Shown: positions 7,127 to 15,087 of the stretch, one piece after another
Layout of the letters: the number at the start of each line of letters is the position of its first letter
Numbering within the stretch: the stretch's first letter is position 1
Assembly: GCA_039944535.1 (NCBI GenBank)
Contig: JBDUYP010000022.1
Location: forward strand, 691,189-755,188
Source: JAMZMI01 sp039944535
Lineage (GTDB): Bacteria > Bacteroidota > Bacteroidia > Cytophagales > Cyclobacteriaceae
Direction: 5' to 3'
Length of the DNA stretch: 64,000 nucleotides
The notes under the pieces: model-generated
What the model was told of the DNA's origin: nothing
Databases searched by the model: none
The model's input: only the letters and a program-made list of their open reading frames with translations
Position numbers and translations under genes: made by a program

Positions 7127-10100
7127 TGCTTATTCAGTTTTCGTTCTTCTCGCATACAATACAGTACCGGCACCACGAAGTATGTAATTGCCGCCACGGC
7201 CATACCTCCAAAGGCTGGAATTGCCATAGGGATCATTATATCAGATCCTCTTCCGGTAGATGTAAGAATTGGAAGCAAGGCAATGATGGTTGTGGCAGAA
7301 GTCATCACAGCCGGTCGGATTCTTCGTAACCCTGCTTCTACTACTGCCTCACGTATTTCGGGGATCGTTTTGGTCCTGTTCCGATCAAAACTTTGATCCA
7401 GATAAGTGCCCATCAACACGCCATCGTCAGTTGCTATTCCAAATAAGGCAATGAAGCCTACCCAAACAGCCACACTGAGGTTGATGGTTTTAATCTGAAA
7501 GAGATCTCTAAAGTCAATCCCCAGTAATGAGAAGTTAAAAAACCAATCCTGTCCATAAAGCCAGATCATGATAAATCCGCCACTAAATGCCATGGCGATT
7601 CCGGTGAAAACCATCAGTGAAGTAGTCGTGGATTTGAATTGGAAATAAAGGATCAGGAATACGATCCCCAGCACCACAGGAACAATGATGGCCAATCGCT
7701 TTTCAGCTCTTACCTGGTTTTCATAGCTCCCCGAGAATTTATAACTGATACCCGAAGGAACATCCAACTCCCCACTCTCAATTCGCTCTTGAATAGTCCG
7801 CTGCGCTTCGTTCACTACGTCTACCTCTGCATAGCCATCCCGTTTATCAAAGAGGACATACCCAACCAAAAAAGTCTCTTCACTTTTGATGGCTTGTGGC
7901 CCTCTCACATACTCAATGTCCACCAACTGCCCAAGTGGAATTTGTGCTCCTGTCGGAGTTGGGATCAATACCTTGGCTAGAGATTCAGGATCGTCACGGA
8001 GCTCTCTTGGATACCTGACCCGAACAGGAAATCGTTCTCGTCCCTCAACTGTTGTGGTCACCTTCATGCCACCAACGGCAGTTTCAATGGTTTGCTGAAC
8101 ATCTTCAATACTGAGTCCATATCGAGCGATCTGTTCCCTGTTGATGTTCAGATGCATGTAAGGTTTCCCAACTATTCTGTCAGCAAAGACAGCTTCTGTT
8201 TTCACTGATGGAACTCGTTTAAGGATCTCCTCCAGTTGCAAACCGAAATCTTGTATCGTCTGCAAATCAGGCCCATATACTTTGATTCCCATTGGAGCTC
8301 GCATGCCTGTTTGAAGCATAACCAATCGGGTTTCGATCGGCTGCAACTTCGGAGCGGAAGTCACGCCAGGTATTTTGGTCACCTTGATGATCTCATTCCA
8401 GATATCATCCGGAGACTGAATTTCAGGTCGCCAGTTGCGGAAATACTTTCCATTGTCATCTTCAATTAGTTGGGATTGCTTGATCCCTTTTTGAAGCGCA
8501 TCTTCGTTATTGATGAATGATCCATCGGTCAACTCAAAACGGCCTACATCATCTACCCGAAACCGAACCCTTCGACCACTTTGGTTCACCATATATTCCG
8601 ACTTGTAATTGATCACATTTTCATACATGGAAATAGGTGCCGGATCCAGTGCTGATTCCACTCTACCTAGTTTACCGACCGTCAGATCCACCTCCGGAAT
8701 ATTGGTTAGCAACATATCCAGCTGACCAACCACTTTTCGATTGTACTCAATGCCTGAATGTGGCATGGAAGTAGGCATAAGCAAGAAACTTCCCTCGTCC
8801 AGTGATGGCATAAACTCTTCGCCAATACCAGGAAAAGCATGAGCGAATGTCGACCAGACTTTAGAGGATTGAACCGAAACACCAATCGCCTCAAATCCTT
8901 TGGATACAAAGCCAAATACCGAGCTGAATCCTAGCCAGATATTGGCTGCCAAAAGGATTAGAAAGGTTGGAATGAGCATGAATTTGACCCTATTGGCCAG
9001 ACACCATTTTAGTATGGGTTTGTAGTAGTATTGCAGCAATGTGAATGCTCCCAGGATAACACCAACCAGAAGAGCAACAAAAAACACATTCGTAAATACG
9101 CTTTGGCTGGCTCCCAGTGGAAGCCAATATTTACCAAGCAGCCAAACCACACCGACGACAGCCAGAATAAGTTCCGACTTGTTTAATAGTCCATTGTACC
9201 ATTTTTGAGGGCGTTCTTTTCTATTATACCAAGCTTTGAAGAAAACAAGTGAGCCAAAAAGTAGCAGCATGATCCCACCCCAAATCTGGCCGAACGCTAA
9301 TCCTACAATCCCAATGAGGATCAAACCAAGGTTTACGACTTGTTGCACCTTTTCATTTTTAATTCTGGCACCAAAGAACCAGTAAGCCAGTGTTGGTAAA
9401 ATCAATAGTGACACGATGAGTGCCGCAACCAATGCAAATGTTTTAGTGAAGGCCAGCGGGCCGAATAGTTTGCCTTCAGCTGCCTGCATGGTGAATACAG
9501 GAATGAAGCTGACAATGGTGGTAGAAACCGCTGCAAGTATAGCAGTCGCTACCTCTGCAGAACCATTGTAAATCGTGGTGATTAACTTTTGATCCGCCGG
9601 AGCTTCATCCAGATGCTTGATGATGTTTTCGGAGAGAATAATCCCCAAATCGACCATCGTACCGATGGCAATGGCGATTCCGGATAGTGCCACGATGTTG
9701 GCATCCACCCCAAAATATCGCATGGCGATGAACACCATAAGGACGGAGATTGGTAAAATACTGGATATCAGAAATGAGGCTCTTAGATTGTACACCATGA
9801 CAATCACTACCAGAATCGAAATCAGGATTTCCAATGAAAGTGCCTCTTCAAGTGTTCCCAGTGTTTCATAAATCAATTGGGATCGATCATAGAAAGGCAC
9901 AATGGTCAGCTGGCTCTCTGTTCCATTCGCGAGTGTTTTCTTTGGAAGTCCCGGAGCGATCTCCTTAATCTTGTCCTTCACATTGTTGATGACCTCCAGT
10001 GGATTTGCACCATATCTGGCGACCACCACTCCACCGACCACTTCAGCCCCGTCTTTATCTAGTAATCCTCTTCGAGTAGCCGGGCCAAGCGATACACGAC

Positions 10101-10938
10101 CAATGTCCATAACCCTGACAGGTACATTGTCTTGAACAGCAACAACTGCTTTCTCCAGATCTTCAACAGACTTGATGTAGCCCAAACCTCTGACCAGATA
10201 TTCAGCCTGGTTTATTTCAATGGTTTTTGCGCCAACATCTTTGTTGGATTGCTTTACAGCCGTCATGACTCGATGCAGCGGGATGTTATATGCCAAAAGC
10301 GCATCCGGATTTACGTCGATTTGGTATTCCTGAACAAATCCACCGATTGAGGCCACTTCAGACACTCCTTCGGTAGCATTCAACCCATACTTCACATAAA
10401 AGTCCTGAACGGTGCGAATCTCATGTAGATCCCATCCTCCGGTAGGATTTCCGTCTTTATCACGCCCTTCAATGGCGTACCAATACACTTGCCCAAGAGC
10501 TGTGGCATCCGGACCGAGTGTTGGCTGAACACTTTCCGGCAAGAGGCCAGATGGAATAGAATTGAGTTTTTCCAGAATTCGAGATCGACTCCAGTAAAAT
10601 TCAATGTCTTCATTGAAGATGATGTAGATACTGGAAAAGCCGAAGATGGAGGAGCTTCGGATGGATTTAACACCCGGGATGCCTAAAAGATAGGTCGTCA
10701 TTGGATAGGAGATCTGATCTTCGATATCCTGAGGTGATCGTCCTTGCCATTGTGTGAAAACAATCTGTTGGTTCTCCCCGATATCGGGAATGGCATCCAC
10801 AGGCACAGGGTCAGAAGGCAATGCGCCTACCCTCCATCCAAATGGAGCTGTTACAATTCCCCAGGCAATGAAGCCAATGAGAATTAGAACAGTTACCAAC
10901 CTGTTTTCTAAAAAGTATTTTATAATTCGATTGAGCAT
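7123..10938 (-). CDS. cusA: CusA-type RND metal efflux pump with extra transmembrane helices
   Basis: A 1271-residue inner-membrane proton/metal antiporter, about 200 residues longer than E. coli CusA. The order of parts is typical: TM1, the GENQQIVFTQWQGRSPQDIE porter start, and TM4 with AIGTMVDLGIILSEN, where Asp430 is the single proton-relay aspartate of Cu/Ag (HME4) pumps. Between TM6 and TM7 (about residues 525-636) there is an insertion with about four more hydrophobic segments, for example LGLILIGIVGLAFG and FFVALLVGVILGAF. The C-terminal half ends with GIATDDGVLMGTYLDQ and the last TM helices. It is followed directly by cusC and cusB. Copper or silver export is inferred from the motif and the neighbours. 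Confidence 0.93.
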   Translation of the reverse strand: MLNRIIKYFLENRLVTVLILIGFIAWGIVTAPFGWRVGALPSDPVPVDAIPDIGENQQIVFTQWQGRSPQDIEDQISYPMTTYLLGIPGVKSIRSSSIFGFSSIYIIFNEDIEFYWSRSRILEKLNSIPSGLLPESVQPTLGPDATALGQVYWYAIEGRDKDGNPTGGWDLHEIRTVQDFYVKYGLNATEGVSEVASIGGFVQEYQIDVNPDALLAYNIPLHRVMTAVKQSNKDVGAKTIEINQAEYLVRGLGYIKSVEDLEKAVVAVQDNVPVRVMDIGRVSLGPATRRGLLDKDGAEVVGGVVVARYGANPLEVINNVKDKIKEIAPGLPKKTLANGTESQLTIVPFYDRSQLIYETLGTLEEALSLEILISILVVIVMVYNLRASFLISSILPISVLMVFIAMRYFGVDANIVALSGIAIAIGTMVDLGIILSENIIKHLDEAPADQKLITTIYNGSAEVATAILAAVSTTIVSFIPVFTMQAAEGKLFGPLAFTKTFALVAALIVSLLILPTLAYWFFGARIKNEKVQQVVNLGLILIGIVGLAFGQIWGGIMLLLFGSLVFFKAWYNRKERPQKWYNGLLNKSELILAVVGVVWLLGKYWLPLGASQSVFTNVFFVALLVGVILGAFTLLQYYYKPILKWCLANRVKFMLIPTFLILLAANIWLGFSSVFGFVSKGFEAIGVSVQSSKVWSTFAHAFPGIGEEFMPSLDEGSFLLMPTSMPHSGIEYNRKVVGQLDMLLTNIPEVDLTVGKLGRVESALDPAPISMYENVINYKSEYMVNQSGRRVRFRVDDVGRFELTDGSFINNEDALQKGIKQSQLIEDDNGKYFRNWRPEIQSPDDIWNEIIKVTKIPGVTSAPKLQPIETRLVMLQTGMRAPMGIKVYGPDLQTIQDFGLQLEEILKRVPSVKTEAVFADRIVGKPYMHLNINREQIARYGLSIEDVQQTIETAVGGMKVTTTVEGRERFPVRVRYPRELRDDPESLAKVLIPTPTGAQIPLGQLVDIEYVRGPQAIKSEETFLVGYVLFDKRDGYAEVDVVNEAQRTIQERIESGELDVPSGISYKFSGSYENQVRAEKRLAIIVPVVLGIVFLILYFQFKSTTTSLMVFTGIAMAFSGGFIMIWLYGQDWFFNFSLLGIDFRDLFQIKTINLSVAVWVGFIALFGIATDDGVLMGTYLDQSFDRNRTKTIPEIREAVVEAGLRRIRPAVMTSATTIIALLPILTSTGRGSDIMIPMAIPAFGGMAVAAITYFVVPVLYCMREERKLNKQ

Positions 10939-10977
10939 AATATGTTTTGAGTTGAAACTGAAACGTCAGTTCAAAAT

Positions 10978-11012
10978 GGGCATGATCTGCCCGACCTGAC
11001 ATATTTGTCAGG
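10978..11012. promoter_or_regulatory. Two adjacent hairpins between the HYC_CC_PP-type gene and cusA
   Basis: GGGCA-TGATC-TGCCC (10978-10992) and CCTGACA-TATT-TGTCAGG (10995-11012) are perfect inverted repeats placed side by side in an 89-base gap, about 40-75 bases upstream of the cusA start. They could be regulator sites or leader RNA structure. There is no T-run, so a terminator is unlikely. Confidence 0.35.
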
Positions 11013-11027
11013 AACATACTATGCGTA

Positions 11028-11444
11028 TTATATAATGAAGACCTGGTGAAGTGTTGATATGTCCTCTGTGACCAGAGGTGGGTCGTACTCCGTGTATTGT
11101 GGATTTACCTCATCTACTGAAAAGACATCAAGATATGAGACAACAAATGCCGCAACAAACTCGAAATTCAGTGTACTTTGCTCTACAGTTGGTTTAAACT
11201 CATCCTCAACTTCTATGCTGAGGTATTCATTCTCGCAACAAGGCATTTTATCCAGATAGGTTTTTCCGTCGGACTTGCCTTCACATTCTTTATCCATGTC
11301 CGCCATTCCACAATCCAGGTGCTCATGTCCAATCATCAATTTGGCTTCTACAGCAAGTCCCCCACAGAAGTGAGTTCCTACGGCAAAACCCAGATGACTT
11401 GTAAGCATCAGGAGTGCAAGCGATATGGATATAACCTTTTTCAA
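11028..11444 (-). CDS. Small secreted cysteine-rich protein of the HYC_CC_PP type
   Basis: A 138-residue protein with a signal peptide (MKKVISISLALLMLTSHLGFA) followed by THFCGG, a Cys/His-rich middle (IGHEHLDCGM, DKECEGK, MPCCENEYLSIEVED) and a C-terminal hydrophobic stretch. The His-Phe-Cys, Cys-Cys and Pro-rich tail (YDPPLV) features match small Bacteroidota proteins named HYC_CC_PP, which often sit next to Cus-type pumps. It is the first gene of the minus-strand metal cluster. A periplasmic metal-binding or sensing role is inferred; no direct function is known to me. Confidence 0.75.
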   Translation of the reverse strand: MKKVISISLALLMLTSHLGFAVGTHFCGGLAVEAKLMIGHEHLDCGMADMDKECEGKSDGKTYLDKMPCCENEYLSIEVEDEFKPTVEQSTLNFEFVAAFVVSYLDVFSVDEVNPQYTEYDPPLVTEDISTLHQVFII

Positions 11445-11784
11445 CCTAACAAATATACGAAAACTGAAAAGGAAGGATTTACAGAATTATGGAACATAGT
11501 TACATATTTATATTTAACTCTCGTTTTATGAGGCAACTTCAATTTACATCACATGAATAGGCTTACAGTTCCCAATTTTTTCCCAACTTATCTGAGAAAA
11601 TGATGAGAAATGAACACGTTTGTGTCCGTTTTTGTTCGCGAAAACGGCATACATGCAAAACAGCAACTAACACACACAATAGAGGCCTTTTTTAAACCAA
11701 ACAAATACATCATGTGGAAAATGTGATTTTGCTTTCCGCAAAACCATAATTTATTATCAATAAACAGCACTCATGCTGCTAGCA
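11445..11784. other. Intergenic region without a gene (340 bases)
   Basis: AT-rich gap between the metal cluster and the acyl-ligase cluster. I find no coding frame with support on either strand. It holds a 7-bp inverted repeat, CCGTTTT...AAAACGG, at 11626-11647, and a weak hairpin, CAGCA-CTCA-TGCTG, at 11765-11778. On the minus strand the second is followed by TTTATT and could end transcription of the ligase operon. The promoter of the first metal-cluster gene should lie near 11445-11520, but I see no clear -7 box. Confidence 0.5.
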
Positions 11785-13296
11785 TCATTGATTGCTATAG
11801 CTAATGAAGTCACCAAGGGCTTTTCTGTCAATCTTCCCGCTTTCTGTTTTAGGGATAGCATCCGCAAAATGGATGTGCTTGGGTATTTTGAATTTGGCTA
11901 TTCGTCCATAGCAAAACTCAAGGATGTCCTGCTGGGTCAGAGAGGGGTCTTTGCTGATCAATATAGCTTTTCCTACTTCCCCCCATCGCTCATCAGGCAC
12001 ACCGAGAACCGCTACTTCTTCTATGGCTGGATGGGTTTGAAGCAATCGCTCTATCTCAGCGGGATATACATTTTCGCCACCTGAAATAAACATGTTTTTA
12101 ATGCGATCTTTCACAAAATAGTAACCCTCCTCATCCACTTGCAATATATCACCCGTCTTGAACCAACCATCCACAAATGCGGCATCTGTAGCCGAAGGAT
12201 TGTTCCAGTAGCCGGGGGTCGTGACCGGACCTTTGAGCCACAGCTCTCCGGCTTCTCCCACTCCGGCTTCTACTCCATCCTCCTTCATTAGTTTCGCTTC
12301 CACGAAAAAATTAGGAGTGCCGATTGAACCAATTTTACGGATAGCATCGTCATGATGCAGCGAGAAAACGTTGGGACCAACTTCGGTCAAGCCAAAGCCC
12401 TGGCGAATTGGGATTCCTTTTTTCTCCCAAAGCTCGATTAAAGGCAGTGGCATGGCTTCTCCGCCGACAATAAAATACCTCAATGATTCTAAGGAAGTGC
12501 TCTGAAAACCCTCAACTTCGGCCATCATTTTCAGCATCGTGGGAACACCCATAAAAAGGGTCGCTTCCTCATCTTCCAGCAGCTTCATTACCGCAGAGGC
12601 ATCAAATTTGCGCAATAGCGTAAATGATCCTCCCTGCAAAAGGAAAGGGAAAAGCAGCACGTTCCAGCCTCCGGTATGAAATGGAGGCATACAAATAACA
12701 GTGTGGTCTCTCGAGGTAATGTCGAGTCGGATTTGGGTATTGACTGCATTCCAAAAAGCCATCTTATAAGTATAGATTGCTCCTTTGGGAAACCCAGTAG
12801 TTCCGGAAGTATATATAATAAACAAAGGATGATCGTCACTCAAAGAGGCTGACGGAAATGCATGCATGGTATTCAGCCTGGTCTTTAAATCAGCTGAAAT
12901 CTCACTTACCCACATCCTTGTGGGACTAGTGATCTCAATTAAGTTTGGATCGTACAGCTCACCAAATTTTTCTTCGCAGATAATCAGCTTAGGCTCGCAG
13001 TTATTGATCATGTAGGCGATTTCTCGGCTTGACAGTCGGTAGTTGAGAGGTACTATGGTGACACCTGTTTTCATAGCTGCCCCCATCAACACTATATATT
13101 CCAAACAGTATTCGGCAAGTACCGCTACCCGATCGCCCGACTTCAGACCCAATTCTTCGAGGCGCTGAGCCATATAGTTGGCCTGATTATTAAGCTGCAA
13201 ATAAGTATAATACTCACCCGAATGAGCATCATTTACTGCCATCTTAATGGGTGCATATCCTGCCCAGCGATCGATCCAGTCTTTGCGAAAAGTCAT
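11785..13296 (-). CDS. Class I adenylate-forming acyl-CoA synthetase/ligase
   Basis: A 503-residue ANL-superfamily enzyme that activates a carboxylic acid with ATP to the acyl-adenylate and normally transfers it to CoA. The P-loop-like motif YTSGTTGFPKG is at 162-172; the later motifs GFGLTEVGP, GWFKTGD and ISGGENVYPAEIE are intact, and the catalytic lysine lies in PKTESGKIDRK (Lys488). Length is typical for medium- or long-chain acyl-CoA ligases and related aryl acid ligases; the substrate cannot be told. It is the last gene of the minus-strand operon, 3 bases after the KAS III-like gene, so it probably supplies or consumes the acyl thioester used by that enzyme. Confidence 0.9.
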   Translation of the reverse strand: MTFRKDWIDRWAGYAPIKMAVNDAHSGEYYTYLQLNNQANYMAQRLEELGLKSGDRVAVLAEYCLEYIVLMGAAMKTGVTIVPLNYRLSSREIAYMINNCEPKLIICEEKFGELYDPNLIEITSPTRMWVSEISADLKTRLNTMHAFPSASLSDDHPLFIIYTSGTTGFPKGAIYTYKMAFWNAVNTQIRLDITSRDHTVICMPPFHTGGWNVLLFPFLLQGGSFTLLRKFDASAVMKLLEDEEATLFMGVPTMLKMMAEVEGFQSTSLESLRYFIVGGEAMPLPLIELWEKKGIPIRQGFGLTEVGPNVFSLHHDDAIRKIGSIGTPNFFVEAKLMKEDGVEAGVGEAGELWLKGPVTTPGYWNNPSATDAAFVDGWFKTGDILQVDEEGYYFVKDRIKNMFISGGENVYPAEIERLLQTHPAIEEVAVLGVPDERWGEVGKAILISKDPSLTQQDILEFCYGRIAKFKIPKHIHFADAIPKTESGKIDRKALGDFISYSNQ

Positions 13297-13299
13297 AAA

Positions 13300-14292
13300 T
13301 TAAAATCGAAATGCTGCACTAGCGAAAGTCAAACCTCCACCAGAGCCAATGAAATAGATCAGATCTCCTTTTTTCACCTTGCCCAATTGCACCGCCTCAT
13401 CCAGCGCCATCGGTATGCAGGCCGAACCTGTGTAGCCGTATTCATGCATCACCGTGTGAGCCTTTTCTTTGGGAATATTCAGCTTATCCAATGTCGCCCA
13501 GATGCTGTTGATATTGATCTGGGTAAAGAGAAACTGATCAACATCCTCAATTTTTGTGTCCGAACGCTCTGCCAGTTTCAGGGCCATATCTGACCACACA
13601 TCAGGATTCAACTCTGACGGAAAGCGTTTCACAAACTTCAATAAATGGTCCTGCTTTTCGACCACCTCCTTTGTGATTGGCTGAAAAGTACCTCCAGCAT
13701 AAATCCCCATCCAGTCGCAGTATTCACCCTTGGTTCTGAGCTCGCTAGCCAGATACCCCGATTGACTGTCTTCAGTTGCGGAAAGAATCACCGCCCCGGC
13801 ACCATCGGCAAACAGGTTGCAGGTTTTTTTGTCCATTTTGTTTAGGTACTTGCTCATAGCATATGCACCTATCACCATGATATTGTTATAGTTATCGTCT
13901 GCTTTGATGTATTTGGTGGCTGTATCTAACCCAATCACAAATCCCGCACAGGCGGAATTCACATCAAATGCGCCCGCATTGACCATCCCGGTTTTATATT
14001 GCACTTTAGATGCCGTAGCAGGAGAAATGTACTCCGGAGTATCGGTGCAAACGATCAGTAAGTCAATGTCTTCTGGTTTTAGTCCGGCCCGATCCAGATT
14101 AATCTGAGCTGCTTCTACACAGAGGTCCACAGTGGACTGATCATCAGTACACCATCTTCTGTTGCGAATATGCACATTGGCCTCCAGCCAATCAGACACA
14201 TTTTCACCCAAAATTTCATCAAAATAACTATTAGGAACGATGTTCTCCGGAACATACATTCCCGTTGATATTATCCTAGCGTTTCTCATCAC
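13300..14292 (-). CDS. KAS III-like (FabH-family) acyltransferase with altered catalytic triad
   Basis: A 330-residue thiolase-fold enzyme that aligns along its length with 3-oxoacyl-ACP synthase III. The nucleophile is kept: Cys115 in NSACAGFVIG. The other two triad residues are not. Where FabH has HQAN, this protein has TQIN (Thr257), and where FabH has GNTSAAS it has GYTGSAC (Tyr287). FabH proteins with Ala or other substitutions there lose malonyl decarboxylation, so this enzyme may transfer or cleave acyl groups without Claisen condensation. It overlaps the SDR gene by one base and precedes the ligase by 3 bases. Ordinary fatty-acid initiation is therefore unlikely; the real reaction is unknown. 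Confidence 0.85.
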   Translation of the reverse strand: MMRNARIISTGMYVPENIVPNSYFDEILGENVSDWLEANVHIRNRRWCTDDQSTVDLCVEAAQINLDRAGLKPEDIDLLIVCTDTPEYISPATASKVQYKTGMVNAGAFDVNSACAGFVIGLDTATKYIKADDNYNNIMVIGAYAMSKYLNKMDKKTCNLFADGAGAVILSATEDSQSGYLASELRTKGEYCDWMGIYAGGTFQPITKEVVEKQDHLLKFVKRFPSELNPDVWSDMALKLAERSDTKIEDVDQFLFTQININSIWATLDKLNIPKEKAHTVMHEYGYTGSACIPMALDEAVQLGKVKKGDLIYFIGSGGGLTFASAAFRF

Positions 14293-15020
14293 TATACAGT
14301 CATCCCTCCGTCCACACTGATGGTAGCGCCGTTGATATAGGCTGCCTCAGCCGAAGCAAGAAAACAATAGGCATTGGCAATATCTTCAGGCCTGCCCAGG
14401 TCTCCTATTGGCACTTTAGACTTCATCATATCAATGACATTTTCCGGCATGGCCATGACCATATCAGTGGCTATGAATCCTGGTGCCACGGCATTTACGG
14501 TGATCCCTTTACGAGCCAATTCGCGTGCCCAAACTTTGGTCATGCCTATTACACCTGCTTTGGTGGCTACATAGTTGGTTTGCCCAAAATTGCCATAGAT
14601 GCCAACAACGGATGATGTGTTGACAATCCTGCCATATCCCGCTTCTACCATGTGGCTCTGAATATGCTTGCCGCAATTGAAAACTCCCGTTAGGTTTACA
14701 TCTATCACCTGCTGCCATTGTTCTGACGTCATTTTCTTCAGCGTGGCGTCACGAGTGATTCCAGCATTATTGATCAGAATATCAATCTTTCCGAATTTTA
14801 AAATCACTTCGGTGGTAGCAAGGCCTACGGCATCATAATCTGCTGTATTCACTTTTTGAAAAAAGCCTCCCAGTTTGTCGGCAAGCTGCTTACCTGCTTC
14901 TTCGTTCAAATCCCAGATAATCACTTTTGCTCCTTCCGAAGCAAATTTTTCACAGGTGGCTTTGCCTATGCCATTTGATCCACCCGTCACTATGGCTACT
15001 CTATTTTCAAGTCTATTCAT
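14292..15020 (-). CDS. SDR oxidoreductase, FabG-like
   Basis: A 242-residue classical short-chain dehydrogenase/reductase. It has the NAD(P)-binding motif TGGSNGIGK (12-20), NNAG (84-87) and the catalytic Ser137, Tyr150 and Lys154 (NYVATKAG). The C-terminus ends GATISVDGGMTV, as in 3-oxoacyl-ACP reductases. Placed between a TonB receptor and a KAS III-like enzyme, it more likely acts on a specialised hydroxy/keto acyl compound than in housekeeping fatty-acid synthesis. It would be cytoplasmic. The family is certain; the substrate is unknown. Confidence 0.9.
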   Translation of the reverse strand: MNRLENRVAIVTGGSNGIGKATCEKFASEGAKVIIWDLNEEAGKQLADKLGGFFQKVNTADYDAVGLATTEVILKFGKIDILINNAGITRDATLKKMTSEQWQQVIDVNLTGVFNCGKHIQSHMVEAGYGRIVNTSSVVGIYGNFGQTNYVATKAGVIGMTKVWARELARKGITVNAVAPGFIATDMVMAMPENVIDMMKSKVPIGDLGRPEDIANAYCFLASAEAAYINGATISVDGGMTV

Positions 15021-15023
15021 TCA

Positions 15024-15064
15024 TCAAAAAATTGTGGGCCGATGGCTATCACGCCACCAGCCCA
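15024..15064 (-). terminator. Hairpin plus T-run between the TonB receptor and SDR genes (possible attenuator)
   Basis: Read on the minus strand, TGGGC and TGGC pair with GCCA and GCCCA across a small symmetric internal loop (15035-15064), followed by ATTTTTTG just before the SDR start. This is the shape of an intrinsic terminator inside the operon. It could lower expression of the three cytoplasmic enzymes relative to the three envelope proteins. Confidence 0.45.
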
Positions 15065-15087
15065 TAAAACTCTATTCTTGTTAATAT

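Noticed and set aside
13300..15020. FabH and FabG as a housekeeping fatty-acid synthesis pair
   Set aside because: The KAS III-like protein lacks the His and Asn of FabH, and the pair is embedded with a TonB receptor, hydrolase and symporter; no acyl-carrier or malonyl-transfer genes are near.
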